DNA of 64,000 nucleotides from Yponomeuta sedellus. Taxonomy: Eukaryota; Arthropoda; Insecta; Lepidoptera; Yponomeutidae. Each line of letters opens with the position of its first letter. Within the stretch, counting starts at the first letter, position 1. The notes beneath the pieces were generated by a model. It was not told where the DNA came from, made no database searches, and saw only the letters and a program-made list of their open reading frames with translations. This document shows, one piece after another, positions 20,901 through 30,218 of this stretch. The stretch covers positions 25,444,726 to 25,508,725 of the forward strand of contig OW203722.1 in NCBI GenBank assembly GCA_934045075.1, read 5' to 3'. A program made the position numbers and the translations under genes.

Positions 20901-23270
20901 TTTTTTCATTCAAAGTTGGTAGGTAGTCAGGCCGATGATTCACAGCAGTCACAGCCACAAAACATTCCGACAAAACGTATAATTTTATCTAGCGCATCTC
21001 AGATTTTTGATCCCCTAGGTTTGCTCAGTCCGTTAATTACAATCGCGAAAGTCCTGTTACAAAAAATATGGCTGTTAAAACTGGGCTGGGATGAACCTGT
21101 TCCCAAAGACATCGCCCAAGTCTGGAATAATTTCCTGAAAAATCTATTTTTTCTTGAGCACATTCGTGTGCCGCGATATGTTATGTGTACTGACTCCACG
21201 CACACAGAGCTACACATATTTACAGATGCATCACAAACAGCGTACGGCGCCTGCGCCTACATTCGCACAATTGATTACGAGTCCGCTGTTACAGTTAGGT
21301 TGCTTTTTTCCAAGGGCAAGGTGGCATCGCTTAAACCTATAAGCATACCTAGGCTGGAGCTATGTGGTGCATTAGTAGGCGCTCGATTATTTAAAAAAAT
21401 TATAAAATCAATTCGATCGCCACTGCACAAAATTTTCTTTTGGACGGACTCCACAATAGTCCTAGGTTGGTTGCGCATGCCACCTAATCTACTGAAGACG
21501 TTCGTCCAAAACCGAATAGCAGAAATCCATGACTTGACTTCAGGCTATTGTTGGCAACATGTAAAAGGAGTTCACAATCCGGCAGACCTAATATCACGTG
21601 GTCTAAATCTCGAATCACTACGTAATTCTGACTTGTGGTGGCAAGGGCCCCAGTTCCTTCACGACCCCAATTTCAACAGCGACTCTTTGGGGTCATGCAT
21701 GAAATTTGATGATGACACACAGTTGCCTGAGGTCAAGTCTGGCTTAATACAAAGCTTAATAGCGCAAGATTCCGATGAATCATTATTTCCATTTTATAGG
21801 TTCTCTCAGTTTGGTCGCATGCAGCGCGCGTGTGCGTACATGCTTCGATTTATTCATAACACTCGCAAATCAAAGGACCGCAGGACGGGCGCGCTTAGTG
21901 TGGACGAACTGAGACAATCTAATTTCACATTAGCTAGATTGTCACAGTTGGAATCTTTTCCAGATTTATATGACAATCTGCATCGGGGCAAACCCGTAAA
22001 AAGCTCCCATGCACAAGCAAACTTAAATTTATTCTTAGACAAAACCAATTGTCACGAATTAATCAGAGTTGGCGGCCGCATTGCTAACTCCGAATTCAAC
22101 TACGATAAAAGGCATCCAATATTGCTGTCCAGTAAGCACCATTTTACTCTATTGCTAGCTAGACACGAACACAAACAGCTGATGCATGCAGGGCCACAAA
22201 TGCTTTTGTTTACATTACGCGAATCATGGTGGCCACTCGGAGGAAGGAATCTAACACGGGCTATTGTCCATGGGTGCGTCACGTGCGCGCGTCTACGAGG
22301 TAGAACGTTGACTCCTCTAATGGGTAATTTGCCGAAGGAAAGACTCGATTTTGGTATTCCTTTCCTTAGATGTGGCGTCGATTATGCTGGGCCAGTGCAC
22401 ATATTAAGCCGCAAGGGTCGGGGCGCGAGAACTACGAAGGCTTATATATGTCTTTTTATATGTTTTATTACACGCGCGATCCACCTCGAGCTTGTCTCCG
22501 ACCTTTCTTCAGACGCTTATTTGCTAGCACTTAAAAGGTTTATATCTAGGCGAGGTAAACCAGCCGAGATATACTCCGATAATGGAACAAACTTCGTGGG
22601 GCTGATGAATGAGTTTGCAAGGTTTCTGGCTAGCTGTTCGGATGACATAAAGGAATACGCTACAACACAAAATATAATTTTTAAAATGATTCCTCCTCAT
22701 GCTAGTCATTTTGGTGGTTTGTGGGAGGCTGGAGTAAAGAGCTGTAAACACCACTTGCGACGAGTGGTAGGCAACGCTAACTTAACGTTCGAGGAGTTCA
22801 GCACGGTTTTGACGCAAGTTGAGGCCATCCTGAACTCCCGACCCCTTACTCCTATGTCTACAGATCCGCAAGACCTTGTCCCACTTACCCCAGCTCACTT
22901 CCTGGTTGGTCGTCCACTGACTGCACCTGTGCTCGCTGACCTGCACGACGTTCCTATCCATCGTCTTACTCGCTACCAACGCGTGGAGCAAATTCGGCAA
23001 CACTTCTGGGCCAGATGGTCCAAGGAAGTCGTGTCTGAGATGCAACTCCGAAGCAAGTGGAAGGAGAATCAAGATGATTTGGCAAAGGACACGCTTGTCC
23101 TTATAAAAGACGACAATTTGCCGCCGCTGAAGTGGAGTTTGGGCCGTATCATACGAACTTTCCCGGGCAAGGATGGTATTTCCAGAGTGGCAGAGATCAA
23201 AACGGCATCAAACAATATACGAAGAGCATTTTCAAAAATATGCCCACTGCCTATCCGCGATCAAGTTTGA
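17910..23270 (+). CDS. BEL/Pao Gag-Pol polyprotein (intact)
   Basis: 1786 residues from the ATG at 17910; the frame is open nine codons further upstream but has no earlier ATG. It makes the capsid and copying machinery of the retrotransposon. Order: gag domain of DUF1759 type (about 130-300, FDGQYEHWLEFRDTF); three CCHC-like knuckles (about 360-425, including CENCFRLGHASSEC); aspartic protease with DSGS at D510; reverse transcriptase with YVDD at 919-922; RNase H with TDAS at D1106, then WTDST and NPADL; integrase zinc part (HEHKQLMHAG, CVTC) and DDE core D1491, D1557, E1606; DUF5641-like C-terminus. No stop or frameshift, so it is probably functional. The length fits BEL/Pao polyproteins. 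Confidence 0.95.
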   Translation: MTSSGDESDTSKVEIKLLNKKRGSLKGRLTNFIKYLDSFSDSILSVSQQAEIKLRMQGALSLFTEFSAIQNRIDEIVPESELLKQLEARENFEATYYSAIAKAQCMCNDIAESSRKQNTSVSVQLPTITLPTFDGQYEHWLEFRDTFESLVHNNGKIDSFGKLHYLKRSLTGDAKLVIDSIEVSSANYTIAWDLLLNRYNNNRLLIHTHVKSLFSLQTLTKESPDLIRKFVDTIFKNLRSLNVLGEPTDSWDTLIIYMAVSKLDPITEREWEQHKSSLLSTKSDDSQAPLKLSDLLKFLRDRADMLETLNLNHTKSTHNARDSKKQSYTPNTAKIHCNVVTDKITQKTHFKRSTAKRSCFACNGNHPLYSCQTFLDYSLQDRIKIVRDNKLCENCFRLGHASSECRNGPCRKCEKKHNSLIHCDDGAAESQVNHRAVTLFATEKELNTLIPSSPLTTTSTNNKLHLQDNAHKNDVQCAHSSSVQPVLLSTAIVEIPDNLGIYHKARAILDSGSERSFITKSLCDKLNAQLIQSAQTIQGVGGFVTQSAQTCKIEINSVASTFTKRMECFVLPQITSHLPSVAMDRSHFHIPEHIQLADPSFYESLPIDLLLGVDVFWDLLTEGGMRLSNGPHLQNTKLGWVISGTLFTHNKGQNKNFCHFTQSIDSMEAIDSQLRKFWEIEEMPSDNKFSECFSTEEQACEDHFVKTTERLANGRFCVQIPLKHSPDTLGQSNMQAERRFLALERRLQRNNSYKRMYTDFIHEYIRLGHMSLVTSHGTPHYFMPHHGVFRQHATTTKLRVVFDASAATSSGKSLNELQLVGPPIQGDLIAILLRFRENRYVACADVEKMYRQIMVNEKQRDLQLIFWRDEPTIPLQIYRLNTVTYGTASAPFLSCRCLKQLALESSDPDVARTIAEDFYVDDLICGHSSATKLLEICGKTANVLNSACFPLRKWIFNFDCTCLDGVQRKPSSKELSLGEHTHSKTLGLGWYNKSDELFFHSKLVGSQADDSQQSQPQNIPTKRIILSSASQIFDPLGLLSPLITIAKVLLQKIWLLKLGWDEPVPKDIAQVWNNFLKNLFFLEHIRVPRYVMCTDSTHTELHIFTDASQTAYGACAYIRTIDYESAVTVRLLFSKGKVASLKPISIPRLELCGALVGARLFKKIIKSIRSPLHKIFFWTDSTIVLGWLRMPPNLLKTFVQNRIAEIHDLTSGYCWQHVKGVHNPADLISRGLNLESLRNSDLWWQGPQFLHDPNFNSDSLGSCMKFDDDTQLPEVKSGLIQSLIAQDSDESLFPFYRFSQFGRMQRACAYMLRFIHNTRKSKDRRTGALSVDELRQSNFTLARLSQLESFPDLYDNLHRGKPVKSSHAQANLNLFLDKTNCHELIRVGGRIANSEFNYDKRHPILLSSKHHFTLLLARHEHKQLMHAGPQMLLFTLRESWWPLGGRNLTRAIVHGCVTCARLRGRTLTPLMGNLPKERLDFGIPFLRCGVDYAGPVHILSRKGRGARTTKAYICLFICFITRAIHLELVSDLSSDAYLLALKRFISRRGKPAEIYSDNGTNFVGLMNEFARFLASCSDDIKEYATTQNIIFKMIPPHASHFGGLWEAGVKSCKHHLRRVVGNANLTFEEFSTVLTQVEAILNSRPLTPMSTDPQDLVPLTPAHFLVGRPLTAPVLADLHDVPIHRLTRYQRVEQIRQHFWARWSKEVVSEMQLRSKWKENQDDLAKDTLVLIKDDNLPPLKWSLGRIIRTFPGKDGISRVAEIKTASNNIRRAFSKICPLPIRDQV

Positions 23271-23282
23271 AACTCCAGTTCC

Positions 23283-23295
23283 AAGGCCGGGAGAA
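23283..23295 (+). other. Candidate polypurine tract of the BEL/Pao element
   Basis: AAGGCCGGGAGAA lies directly before the 3' LTR, 12 bases after the stop codon. It is imperfect (two pyrimidines), which weakens the call. Confidence 0.5.
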
Positions 23296-23639
23296 TGTTC
23301 ACGCCTTTGATACCAGATCAAGCTTCACACACGCATTACATATGTCAACGACGACATATGTCAAAAAAGGAAGATCACGTCATTTTGGACCAATCAAATG
23401 CAAGAAGGTGCGGTGCTGTCAGACCAATAGCCAATAGAAGCGCGCCAACGATTCACATTTTGCTTAGCGACTTTTTTTTAACCTTCACTAGACCTCTACG
23501 TGGCTAACGAGCTTTCACACATGAACTTGTTGTAATTTATTTTGAATTAAATGTAAAAATTAATAATCGCAAAGCTGCTGCATCATTCATTGACTGCCTT
23601 CCTCATCTGCATCCTCATCACCGTGTCCGATCGCGGACA
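23296..23639 (+). repeat. BEL/Pao 3' LTR
   Basis: 344 bp, matching the 5' LTR except TTTTGAATT for TTTCGAATT and CATTGACTG for CATCGACTG. It ends GCGGACA before the GTGGG duplication. Confidence 0.95.
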
Positions 23640-23744
23640 GTGGGAAATGCTGAGGAATTAGCAAAATGTACTTGTTAATTCTAATATTTTTTAACTCATA
23701 AGTTTGTCAATTCTGTTTTTTCTCCTTGAATAAATAAAATTTAT

Positions 23745-24082
23745 TCAAATCAACAAGTTTTATTCATGATAGCACAACAACTGCAATTTAATGAACGTTA
23801 CAAGTTAAACCAGTTCAAAATCTTAATAATTTTGGAGAAAAATTGGACAAAGAACTCCAACCATAGTATTTTTAAAGTCCTTATTTAACAGATTATACAT
23901 AATTGTTATAAAACATAGAATACATAGCATTGTGCTGGTTCCAATTCCCGACATCTTCGTCAAATTAATAATGCTTTAACACTTTTTAAAAATCTATTGT
24001 TCTTTTAATTGTTATGTATGCTATAGCATCCGCGCGTCCGCGAAAGGGTTAAGTCATAGTAGTCCTTTTGGCATAAAGTGTA
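23745..24082 (-). pseudogene. 3' part of an unidentified multi-copy gene, split by a DNA transposon (part 1)
   Basis: Together with 25538-25600 this is a minus-strand relative of 45374-45790. Minus-strand order: a coding-like PETRFKKCVKYTLCQKDYYD spans the transposon insertion (interrupted at the Lys-Tyr codons). Next is a CTCCAAAATTATTAAG acceptor-like stretch, a degenerate terminal exon (LNWFNL) with a stop, and GAATAAA at the 3' end. Intron-like spacing is kept, so the copies look like DNA-level duplicates and not retrocopies. No family recognised. Confidence 0.5.
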
Positions 24083-24534
24083 GGGGGAGGGGGGGCACAT
24101 AGATACACGGGGCACATTTATACAATACCTGTATTTAAAAACCGGCAAACGTTACGCAGTCTGTCACATCACTAGAATGCTCAAGGACATGCACAAGAAT
24201 GACAGATGTAACGCCACTCGCCGCCAGTTCGTTGTTGGCCTTCAGCAGCTTCAGAGGGAAAAATCATGCCGCCTGGCGCCCCTTACTAAAATTTTACCCG
24301 AAATGTGATCGTGTGTTAGCTCCGTCTTATTCGTTGTTTTCGTTGTTTTGTGTTACCAAATGTAAGTTCATATATTAAAAAGTATTTTTAAACATGTTTT
24401 TGTGCACAATTATAATAAATATTTTAATAAAATATTTTTTTCTGAAAAAAGTCTGCTGGGGCACTTTGATTCAGTACGGCGCGGGGTACTATGATACGTA
24501 TCAAACTGCCCCTCTAAATAAATAATAATGTTTT

Positions 24535-24836
24535 AAAAACCTATTTAGAGGCTAAAAATTCCACCCATGCCGGGATTCGAACCCGCGACCTCTGGCTATC
24601 CGCCAGCGCTCTTTCCAACTGAGCTAATGGGCGACTCACCGGCATCAGTGAAATTTCGAACCTCTTTACACTATTCTCTGTATTACGTACAGTCGCCAAT
24701 TAGCTCAGTTGGAAAGAGCGCTGGCACTGGATAGTCAGAGGTCGCGGGTCGAATCCCGGCATGGGTGGAATTTTTAGGCTCAATTTAAAATTGTCCTTAG
24801 CACGGGTTATAAATAGGATTAAAAATAAAAATAGTA
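24535..24836 (-). mobile_element. Fold-back tRNA SINE, double-headed copy
   Basis: Target duplication TAAATAATAATGTTTT (24519-24534 and 24837-24852). The unit carries one tRNA-like head on the minus strand (GAACCCGCGACCTCTGGCT, CCAACTGAGCTAATGGGCG on plus) and a second head on the plus strand (TTAGCTCAGTTGGAAAGAGC). They are joined near CTGTATTACGTACAG. It ends with CTTAGCACGGGTTATA and an A-rich stretch ending AATAGTA. It sits inside the pogo-like element and so is younger than it. Confidence 0.85.
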
Positions 24837-24873
24837 TAAATAATAATGTTTTTAGTTTTTTTTTTTTCAGAAA

Positions 24874-24957
24874 ATGGGTTGCGCCTATAAACCCAAAACT
24901 GACAGAAAGTACATTAACGAGGAAAAGATAAAAGATGCTATACGTGAAGTTAAATAA
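24874..24957 (+). pseudogene. Pogo-type transposase N-terminal exon remnant
   Basis: Directly after a long T tract and CAG (a good 3' splice site), ATG opens a 27-codon frame MGCAYKPKTDRKYINEEKIK followed by DAIREVK and TAA. The YKxKTDRKY...EE...AI..VK spacing resembles the helix-turn-helix start of pogo/Tigger transposases. A donor-like AAATGTAAGT lies at 24358-24367, upstream of the SINE insertion. The rest of the transposase is absent. Confidence 0.45.
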
Positions 24958-25537
24958 AATATGTGAAATATTCTAAAAATGACTCGAAAAACGTATCATT
25001 TTAATAGGAGGTTCTTGTCTTGTCTTTATCTTGTCATATTCTTTAAGCATGTTCAATTACAAAGTCTGATTACTTAGTAAGTTTATAAACTTATTAGATA
25101 AGATTTCTAAGATGACAATACCATTATTGTTTTATTTTTTTGTTCTAAGAAACAAGAGTAACTAAATGTTAGTAACGATACGCTTAATAAAGTGTATTTT
25201 GAGATCTCAATCGACAAGATGGTTTTATTTGTTTATTTTAAGTAATAAAACAATTTAGATTGCGTTATATATTGCAGTTCTCATGGATTAAAATATGAAT
25301 CAAACTGCCCCATCTTGTGTATCAAAGTACCCCTCTGGTGGGGCAGAATGATACAAAATCGTTTTTTTAAAAAAAGCCGTATATCTTTATTCCTTATTAC
25401 TTTTTTCGGTTACTATTAAGCAAAATATACACTGACATCTTAGCCATTGCACACGTCAAAATAAATATTCAAATATGATGCTTTTTATCCTTCAAAACAG
25501 TGATTGAATTTTTGTGTATCAATGTGCCCCCCCTCCC

Positions 25538-25600
25538 TACTTGACACATTTTTTGAACCGTGTCTCAGGCCAGCTTAATATATCTTCAAGTACTTAATGC
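25538..25600 (-). pseudogene. Unidentified multi-copy gene, split copy (part 2)
   Basis: Minus strand: GGCCTGAGACACGGTTCAAA then AAATGTGTCAAG, continuing across the transposon into the ACTTTATGCC of part 1. It lines up with 45737-45790. Confidence 0.5.
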
Positions 25601-25837
25601 ATTCAAACACCTTTATACGGCTGTAAGCAGCGCATCCCTATTCAATTTAAAGTTTGACCCCAGCGCGGCCGCCCGCGATCTCGCGGGACGGCGGAAGCAA
25701 TTGTCCTGCACGAGTTACTAATTACGCGTTCGTTACAAGCGATTTTATGTATCAATGGTGAGCGGCGCGGTAGCGGAGCGGTACAATGCCGGCTTCTCAA
25801 ATGACAACATTTTTTTTTTGCGTTCTTGAGTTAAGAC

Positions 25838-26010
25838 CGCGACTCGGCAAACGCAGTGTAGGACGCCCTCCGACCAGGTGGGATGACGATCTGCGAAAAA
25901 CTGCCGGCAGATGCTGGATGCGGCAAGCTGAAGACAGGGCGCTATGGCGCTCATTAGGGGAGGGCTATGCCCAGCAGTGGACTACATAATACAGCCTGAT
26001 GAGGAAAAGA
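25838..26010 (+). pseudogene. RTE-like LINE C-terminus and tail
   Basis: Plus-strand open segment RPRLGKRSVGRPPTRWDDDL, RKTAGRCWMRQAEDRALWR, SLGEGYAQQWTT, stop, then the shared tail ending CCTGATGAGGAAAAGAAG. This is the best-preserved copy of this C-terminus in the window. Upstream it joins a half tRNA-like head (GCGGTAGCGGAGCGGTACAA at about 25767), a chimeric junction. Confidence 0.75.
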
Positions 26011-26161
26011 AGAAATTTTTTAGCATACGTATTTTACTGTCTTAAAAAAAACTAGATACGAAATAAAACGAACCATATTTTTTATTTTCGGTATTCCTAT
26101 GATTTTCATTCATAATTTTCTGTTTGAATTTCGTCTTATTCTAAAAGGATCTGACCGCCAA

Positions 26162-26348
26162 ATGACGTCACACATACGGCTTAATAATACTAACACCCTT
26201 GCTGCCTTTTTAAAAATCTTTGGAATTAAGGAAAGGAAAAGTAATTTCTCCGGCAAGACATTTGAATGAAATTGAAAATGACATCTGTCATATCATTTTT
26301 AATATAAGGCAACGGTATCTCCTCATTCCACCGTATGTGTGACGTCAT
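26162..26348. mobile_element. Inverted-repeat element with CRE-like termini
   Basis: ATGACGTCACACATACGG (26162-26179) is repeated inverted and perfectly at 26331-26348. Both arms contain the palindrome TGACGTCA. The 151 bases between are AT-rich and non-coding. The pairing could extend further out, since both flanks are AT-rich. Confidence 0.55.
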
Positions 26349-27405
26349 CACACAATTTTTGGTTTTTTATTTATTTTCTCTAAAATTAAGCAATAATACA
26401 AATTCTAAATATTTTTTTCGTAATCAAGATAGCAAAATTAAGAACCGGTATTTTTAGTTTTGCGCGTATCGTATTGTGTCAATGACTTTGTTTTCTATGT
26501 TATGTACATTTGTGAAGAAGGAAACATCTTGAGGAAACCCTAGTGTCAATACATGAAGTGTTAATATATCTCGGCGCTTGCTACATATTATGAGACAAAA
26601 ATCTCAGCTTTGGATAAATCGTGTTTGCTATTGCTGGAATGTAGAAAAAATACGGCCTCTTACGGTGTAGGCGTCCAAGTGTTCAGCCCTCCTATTACGT
26701 AGCATTCCACCACTCTATCAAGTGAAGCATTTAGACGACTTTTAAGTGTCAAAAAATGTATGCATTTGACAGCCGGAGTAGCTCAAAAAAATCAACGTCA
26801 CTCAACTCAGTGGACACTTACGTAATGATTCCCCTGGTCTAATCGCAATTATTAATTAGGTTAACTTAATTACCTCATTCTTGAGGTGTGCAACTTTGCC
26901 GTTACTGTGGTTAGGAGTAGACCTTGGCAATTGCATAGTTGACTTTAATAAATATTATTAGTTCGATTTTTCTTAGCGATTTTTTTGTTAAATTTCAGCG
27001 GGGAAATGTACGGCTTTAAAAATTTTGAGAAAAAGGACAAAGGACAAGGGACATCTTCTGCAATAAATACGCCTCAGCGCTGTAGTCCATGTCACGGTAA
27101 AACTAAAACCTAACTACTATGAAAGACTTCCTAGAATTTCTTTAAACCTAAAGCTACTGTTAGTTTTCTGCTGACTAGTGAGTATATTTTCCAAGTCCAT
27201 TGCAACGGCCTATCAATCAGACAATCTGGAGTCAATCAAACAGGCCTGGCCAAGTGCGCCATTACGGCTACAATTAATCGGCTAATGAATGTTTGCTCAC
27301 GGCTAGCCACTCCATCTGCGAGGTCCGGCCATATTTGACAAGCTCTCGATATCTAATGAACTCGCACATCATGCGACATATCACTGGCACTGAGCAAGAG
27401 TTGTC
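26349..27405. other. No gene recognised
   Basis: AT-rich, with a short LINE/SINE body scrap near 26515 (GAAACATCTTGAGGAAACCC). The stretch 27230-27360 is GC-richer and unique-looking but not open in any convincing frame. Confidence 0.4.
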
Positions 27406-27417
27406 AGAAAGACGAAA

Positions 27418-27665
27418 ACCTATTTAGAGGCTAAAAATTTCACCCACCGGACTCGAACCGGCAACCCCTTGCCAACCGCGCCAGCGCTCTCCCAACTGAG
27501 CTAATGGGCGACTTATCGACACCGGTGAAATTTCGAACCTCTTTACAATACTCTCTGTATTACGTACAGGCAGCAACATCTGGCTTAAATAATTTGCATC
27601 ACTTGCAGCCTCTAGATAGGTTTTTAAAAATTGTCCTTAGCACGTGTTAGATGAAAAATTATATA
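27418..27665 (-). mobile_element. Fold-back tRNA SINE, full-length single-headed copy
   Basis: Target duplication AGAAAGACGAAA (27406-27417 and 27666-27677). On the minus strand: TCTAACACGTGCTAAGGAC; AAAAACCTATCTAGAGGC; TGATGCAAATTATTTAAGCC; GAGTATTGTAAAGAGGTTCG; the tRNA-like head with a diverged anticodon arm; then AGCCTCTAAATAGG. It shows the complete order of parts with an inverted CTATTTAGAGG arm in the leader. Confidence 0.85.
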
Positions 27666-27784
27666 AGAAAGACGAAAGCTTAGAATTAGAAAGTCTTCAT
27701 CCATAGCCTTGGTTGTGACGGATACCATTAATAACTTACAACACAATCAATTCACAAAACAACCGGTATGGTACCACACTAGGA

Positions 27785-28115
27785 TACGCTCTGCTTAATC
27801 GCAAGGCACGTTAAGCCGTTGGTACTGGCTGTCATGTAATGTTAGTCACTAAGCCATGTCAGAGGCCTTATGGACGTCTTGATAACTTCTGGCAGTAAGG
27901 CCCGCCGCTCTCTTACAATCCTCCACCAGCCCGGATTTGGCACCCGTGTTGGAGTATGGCCTAACCTTCCTGCGATGCGGGAAGAGGCCCGTGCCTATAC
28001 TTTATTCCACACGAAACATTAAAAAGGAGATTACATAAGAAATAAGATGTACAAAGGCGAGCTTATCTCTGTAAGAGATTTCTTGCAGCAAACCTTTACA
28101 AGGACATACAAGGGT
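27785..28115 (+). mobile_element. 5S-SINE body, 5'-truncated and split by a LINE tail
   Basis: The body runs from AATCGCAAGGCACGTTAAGC to GAAGAGGCCCGTGCC (27995). It resumes at AGGACATACAAGGG (28101) after ~105 foreign bases. The 5S-like head is missing. Confidence 0.75.
27996..28100 (-). mobile_element. LINE 3' tail nested in a 5S-SINE
   Basis: On the minus strand: GCAAGAAATCTCTTACAGAG, GCTCGCCTTTGTACATC and a TGTGGAATAAAGTAT end with AATAAA. It interrupts the SINE body, so it is the younger insertion. Confidence 0.55.
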
Positions 28116-28426
28116 ATCAACCCTCAATCGAAGGCTATTAACTTATGTTAATAAATGCGATTAGTAAAGTGGTTCTTCTGGGTCTGTTGACATTGTATCA
28201 CTAACCTCTGACATTAGATTTGGCATTAGCCTGAGCAAATGTTTGTCTTCGATATGCCTGCAACAACAGTACACATTTTCATCATGTTTTGCTAGTACTC
28301 CAGGTTGTCAGGCACAAAATCACGGATAAATGAAGTGTGAAATAAAACACCCATATTGTGCAAAGTTATTCCTAATGATTGTGTTTGTGGTCGCTTTATT
28401 AAACTATCATTAATACTCTACATTAA

Positions 28427-28736
28427 TTGCTCGCCTCAGCTACCTGAGTAATCTTAAACGATCACGAAGGTTAAGCATCACAGGGCGCGTTCAGTGCATT
28501 GATGGGTAAACCGTCTATGACTAACGCTAGTGGCATTTTTCCGAGGAGTTCCGTGCTTTGCAAGGCACATTAAGCAGTTGGTGCCGGCTGCCGTCGATAG
28601 ATTGCAGTCGTCAAGCCAAGTCAGAGGCCTTAGGGCGGCTTGAAAACTTCTGACAGTAAGACCAGACACTAGTCTCGCAAGCCTCCACCGATTCGGACTT
28701 GGCCCTCGTGGTGGAGTATGGCCTATACCTTCCTTA
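28427..28736 (+). mobile_element. 5S rRNA-derived SINE, subfamily B
   Basis: Best view of the 5S ancestry: CGATCACGAAGGTTAAGCAT, CACAGGGCGCGTTCAGTGCA, then TTGATGGGTAAACCG (about 28459-28515). The body follows to GGCCTATACCTTCCTTAG, where the next element starts, so the 3' end is lost. Confidence 0.8.
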
Positions 28737-28737
28737 G

Positions 28738-29326
28738 GCCACTATTACACTATCATAGAAATATGATCATAGATGTAGGACTCATATTTGTATGAAATGT
28801 CAACAGATGATTCATATTGTCTATGATCAAAGAAGTATGATCCTATTTGACAGCATGCGTACAATTATGATCATGTTTCTAACTTCTAGAGTAACTAGTA
28901 GATGATCTTTTGCACTGATTGGATATTTTAAATGAGTTTTTGTTTTGAAATTATTGACAATATAATAGTTAAACACGTCTCCGTCCATACGGAGGTACAT
29001 TTTGCAGGACTTTAAGTCTTCCAGTCGAAGTTATTCTAGTACCATGTTAATGAATCCTATCTCTGATTGCCTCGCAATCCACGGTCTAACCCAAATACGT
29101 CGATTGTTCCTTTTTTTATTCTTTCCTTTTTTCTCAATCTCAGGGCAATTACTATAATTGCGCTCATAGCAATGGCTAAATTGGTATGCATTTTCATTAC
29201 CTATGACGTGGATATGACCTTATAATGTAATATGCAATTAAAGAGCAGCATCATAGAAAAAAAAATATCCTAGAATTTGACAGATATGACATCATATTTC
29301 TATGATGAATATATGATAGTCTAGTA
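28738..29326. mobile_element. Probable non-autonomous TIR element
   Basis: The left end has CACTATCATAGAAATATGAT and the right end has ATCATATTTCTATGATG then ATATGATAGTC, inverted counterparts. ATGATCATA-type words recur inside. No coding. The exact ends and target duplication could not be fixed. Confidence 0.45.
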
Positions 29327-29629
29327 AAATAAAATTTATTTGCTTAGAACGTGGTACATTATGATGGCATGTTATTCAATATGAGCTCACATTCTGTTAG
29401 GTATGTTCTTACATGCAAATATGTTATTGAAGTTTATTTATGTAATAGAAATCTCAAAATACCATTATGAATTACAAATATCAAATCTGTCAAGTGCCAA
29501 ATCTACGTTTTTAATCTTATACAATGTCGAGGTGAAATATAGTAATTAAAATGTCAATTGCATTGTAAGTAAAATAGATTCAAATAAAATAGGTAATAAT
29601 AAAATACAATAAAAACAAATATCTGGAAT

Positions 29630-29816
29630 ACACTATTTTTTTATTTTTAATGCACTAACCCGTGCTAAGGAACAAATTTAAAAACCTATTTAGAGGCTAA
29701 AAATTTTACCCATGCCGGGATTCGAACCCGCAACCTCTGGCTGGTACGGATAGCCAGAGGTTACGGGTTCGAATCCCGGCATGGGTGAAATTTTTAGCCT
29801 CTAAATAGGTTTTTAA
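29630..29816 (+). mobile_element. Fold-back tRNA SINE, near-perfect hairpin copy
   Basis: Target duplication AAATATCTGGAAT (29617-29629 and 29817-29829). Two inverted arms meet within the anticodon arm (CTGGCTGGTACGGATAGCCAG). Each arm carries a B box and the CTATTTAGAGGC / GCCTCTAAATAGG ends. The outer leader ACACTATTTTTTTA is on the left. The A box is lost from both arms, so this copy is unlikely to be transcribed. Confidence 0.85.
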
Positions 29817-30218
29817 AAATATCTGGAATGTTAAATGTCACTCCTTAACTTTATCGGTCAGGAATTCATTTACGGAATAATAGCACTTTTGGCACAGCCA
29901 ATTATATAGTTCTTTCTTGAACATCGACCATCTTAATTTTACGAGTTCAACAGGTATTTTGTTATAAACTCTTACAAGCATAGAGCCGCAATTTCACGGT
30001 AATATCGGCCTTAGAAAGGAGACCCGTGCCCCTCGGTGAAGACATAATGGGTTGGTGATGATGATGACACTGTGCCTTAATATGGTTGAAGACCACACTA
30101 ATGTTATAAAGGAGACAGTTTGTTACGTTTTCACGTCTAAACGGTTGGAGCGATATTGGTAAAAGTTGGCAAGGAGTTAGCTATTACGATGGATTAATTA
30201 CATTGATCACAGGCTACA

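Larger units (their letters stand above)
17261..23639 (+). mobile_element. Complete BEL/Pao LTR retrotransposon
   Basis: 6379 bp, flanked by a 5-bp target duplication GTGGG (17256-17260 and 23640-23644). The 344-bp LTRs start TG and end CA and differ at two positions, both C in the 5' LTR and T in the 3' LTR in CpG context. The single ORF is intact with all catalytic residues seen, and no env-like ORF follows. The DUF1759/DUF1758-type gag-protease order and DUF5641-like C-terminus place it in BEL/Pao. Two differences over 344 bp indicate a young insertion. Confidence 0.95.
24083..25537 (+). mobile_element. Pogo/Tigger-like DNA transposon with motif-rich ends
   Basis: 1455 bp between TA dinucleotides (24081-24082 and 25538-25539). 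The terminal inverted repeats are G-rich: GGGGGAGGGGGGGCACAT at the left and, on the minus strand, GGGAGGGGGGGCACATTG at the right, each followed by GATACAC. The 15-base word GGGGYAnnnTGATAC (with variants) occurs nine times, clustered toward both ends. A 27-codon exon resembling the N-terminus of pogo-type transposases is inside. The unoccupied target at 45737-45738 confirms the ends. Too short to be autonomous. Confidence 0.75.
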
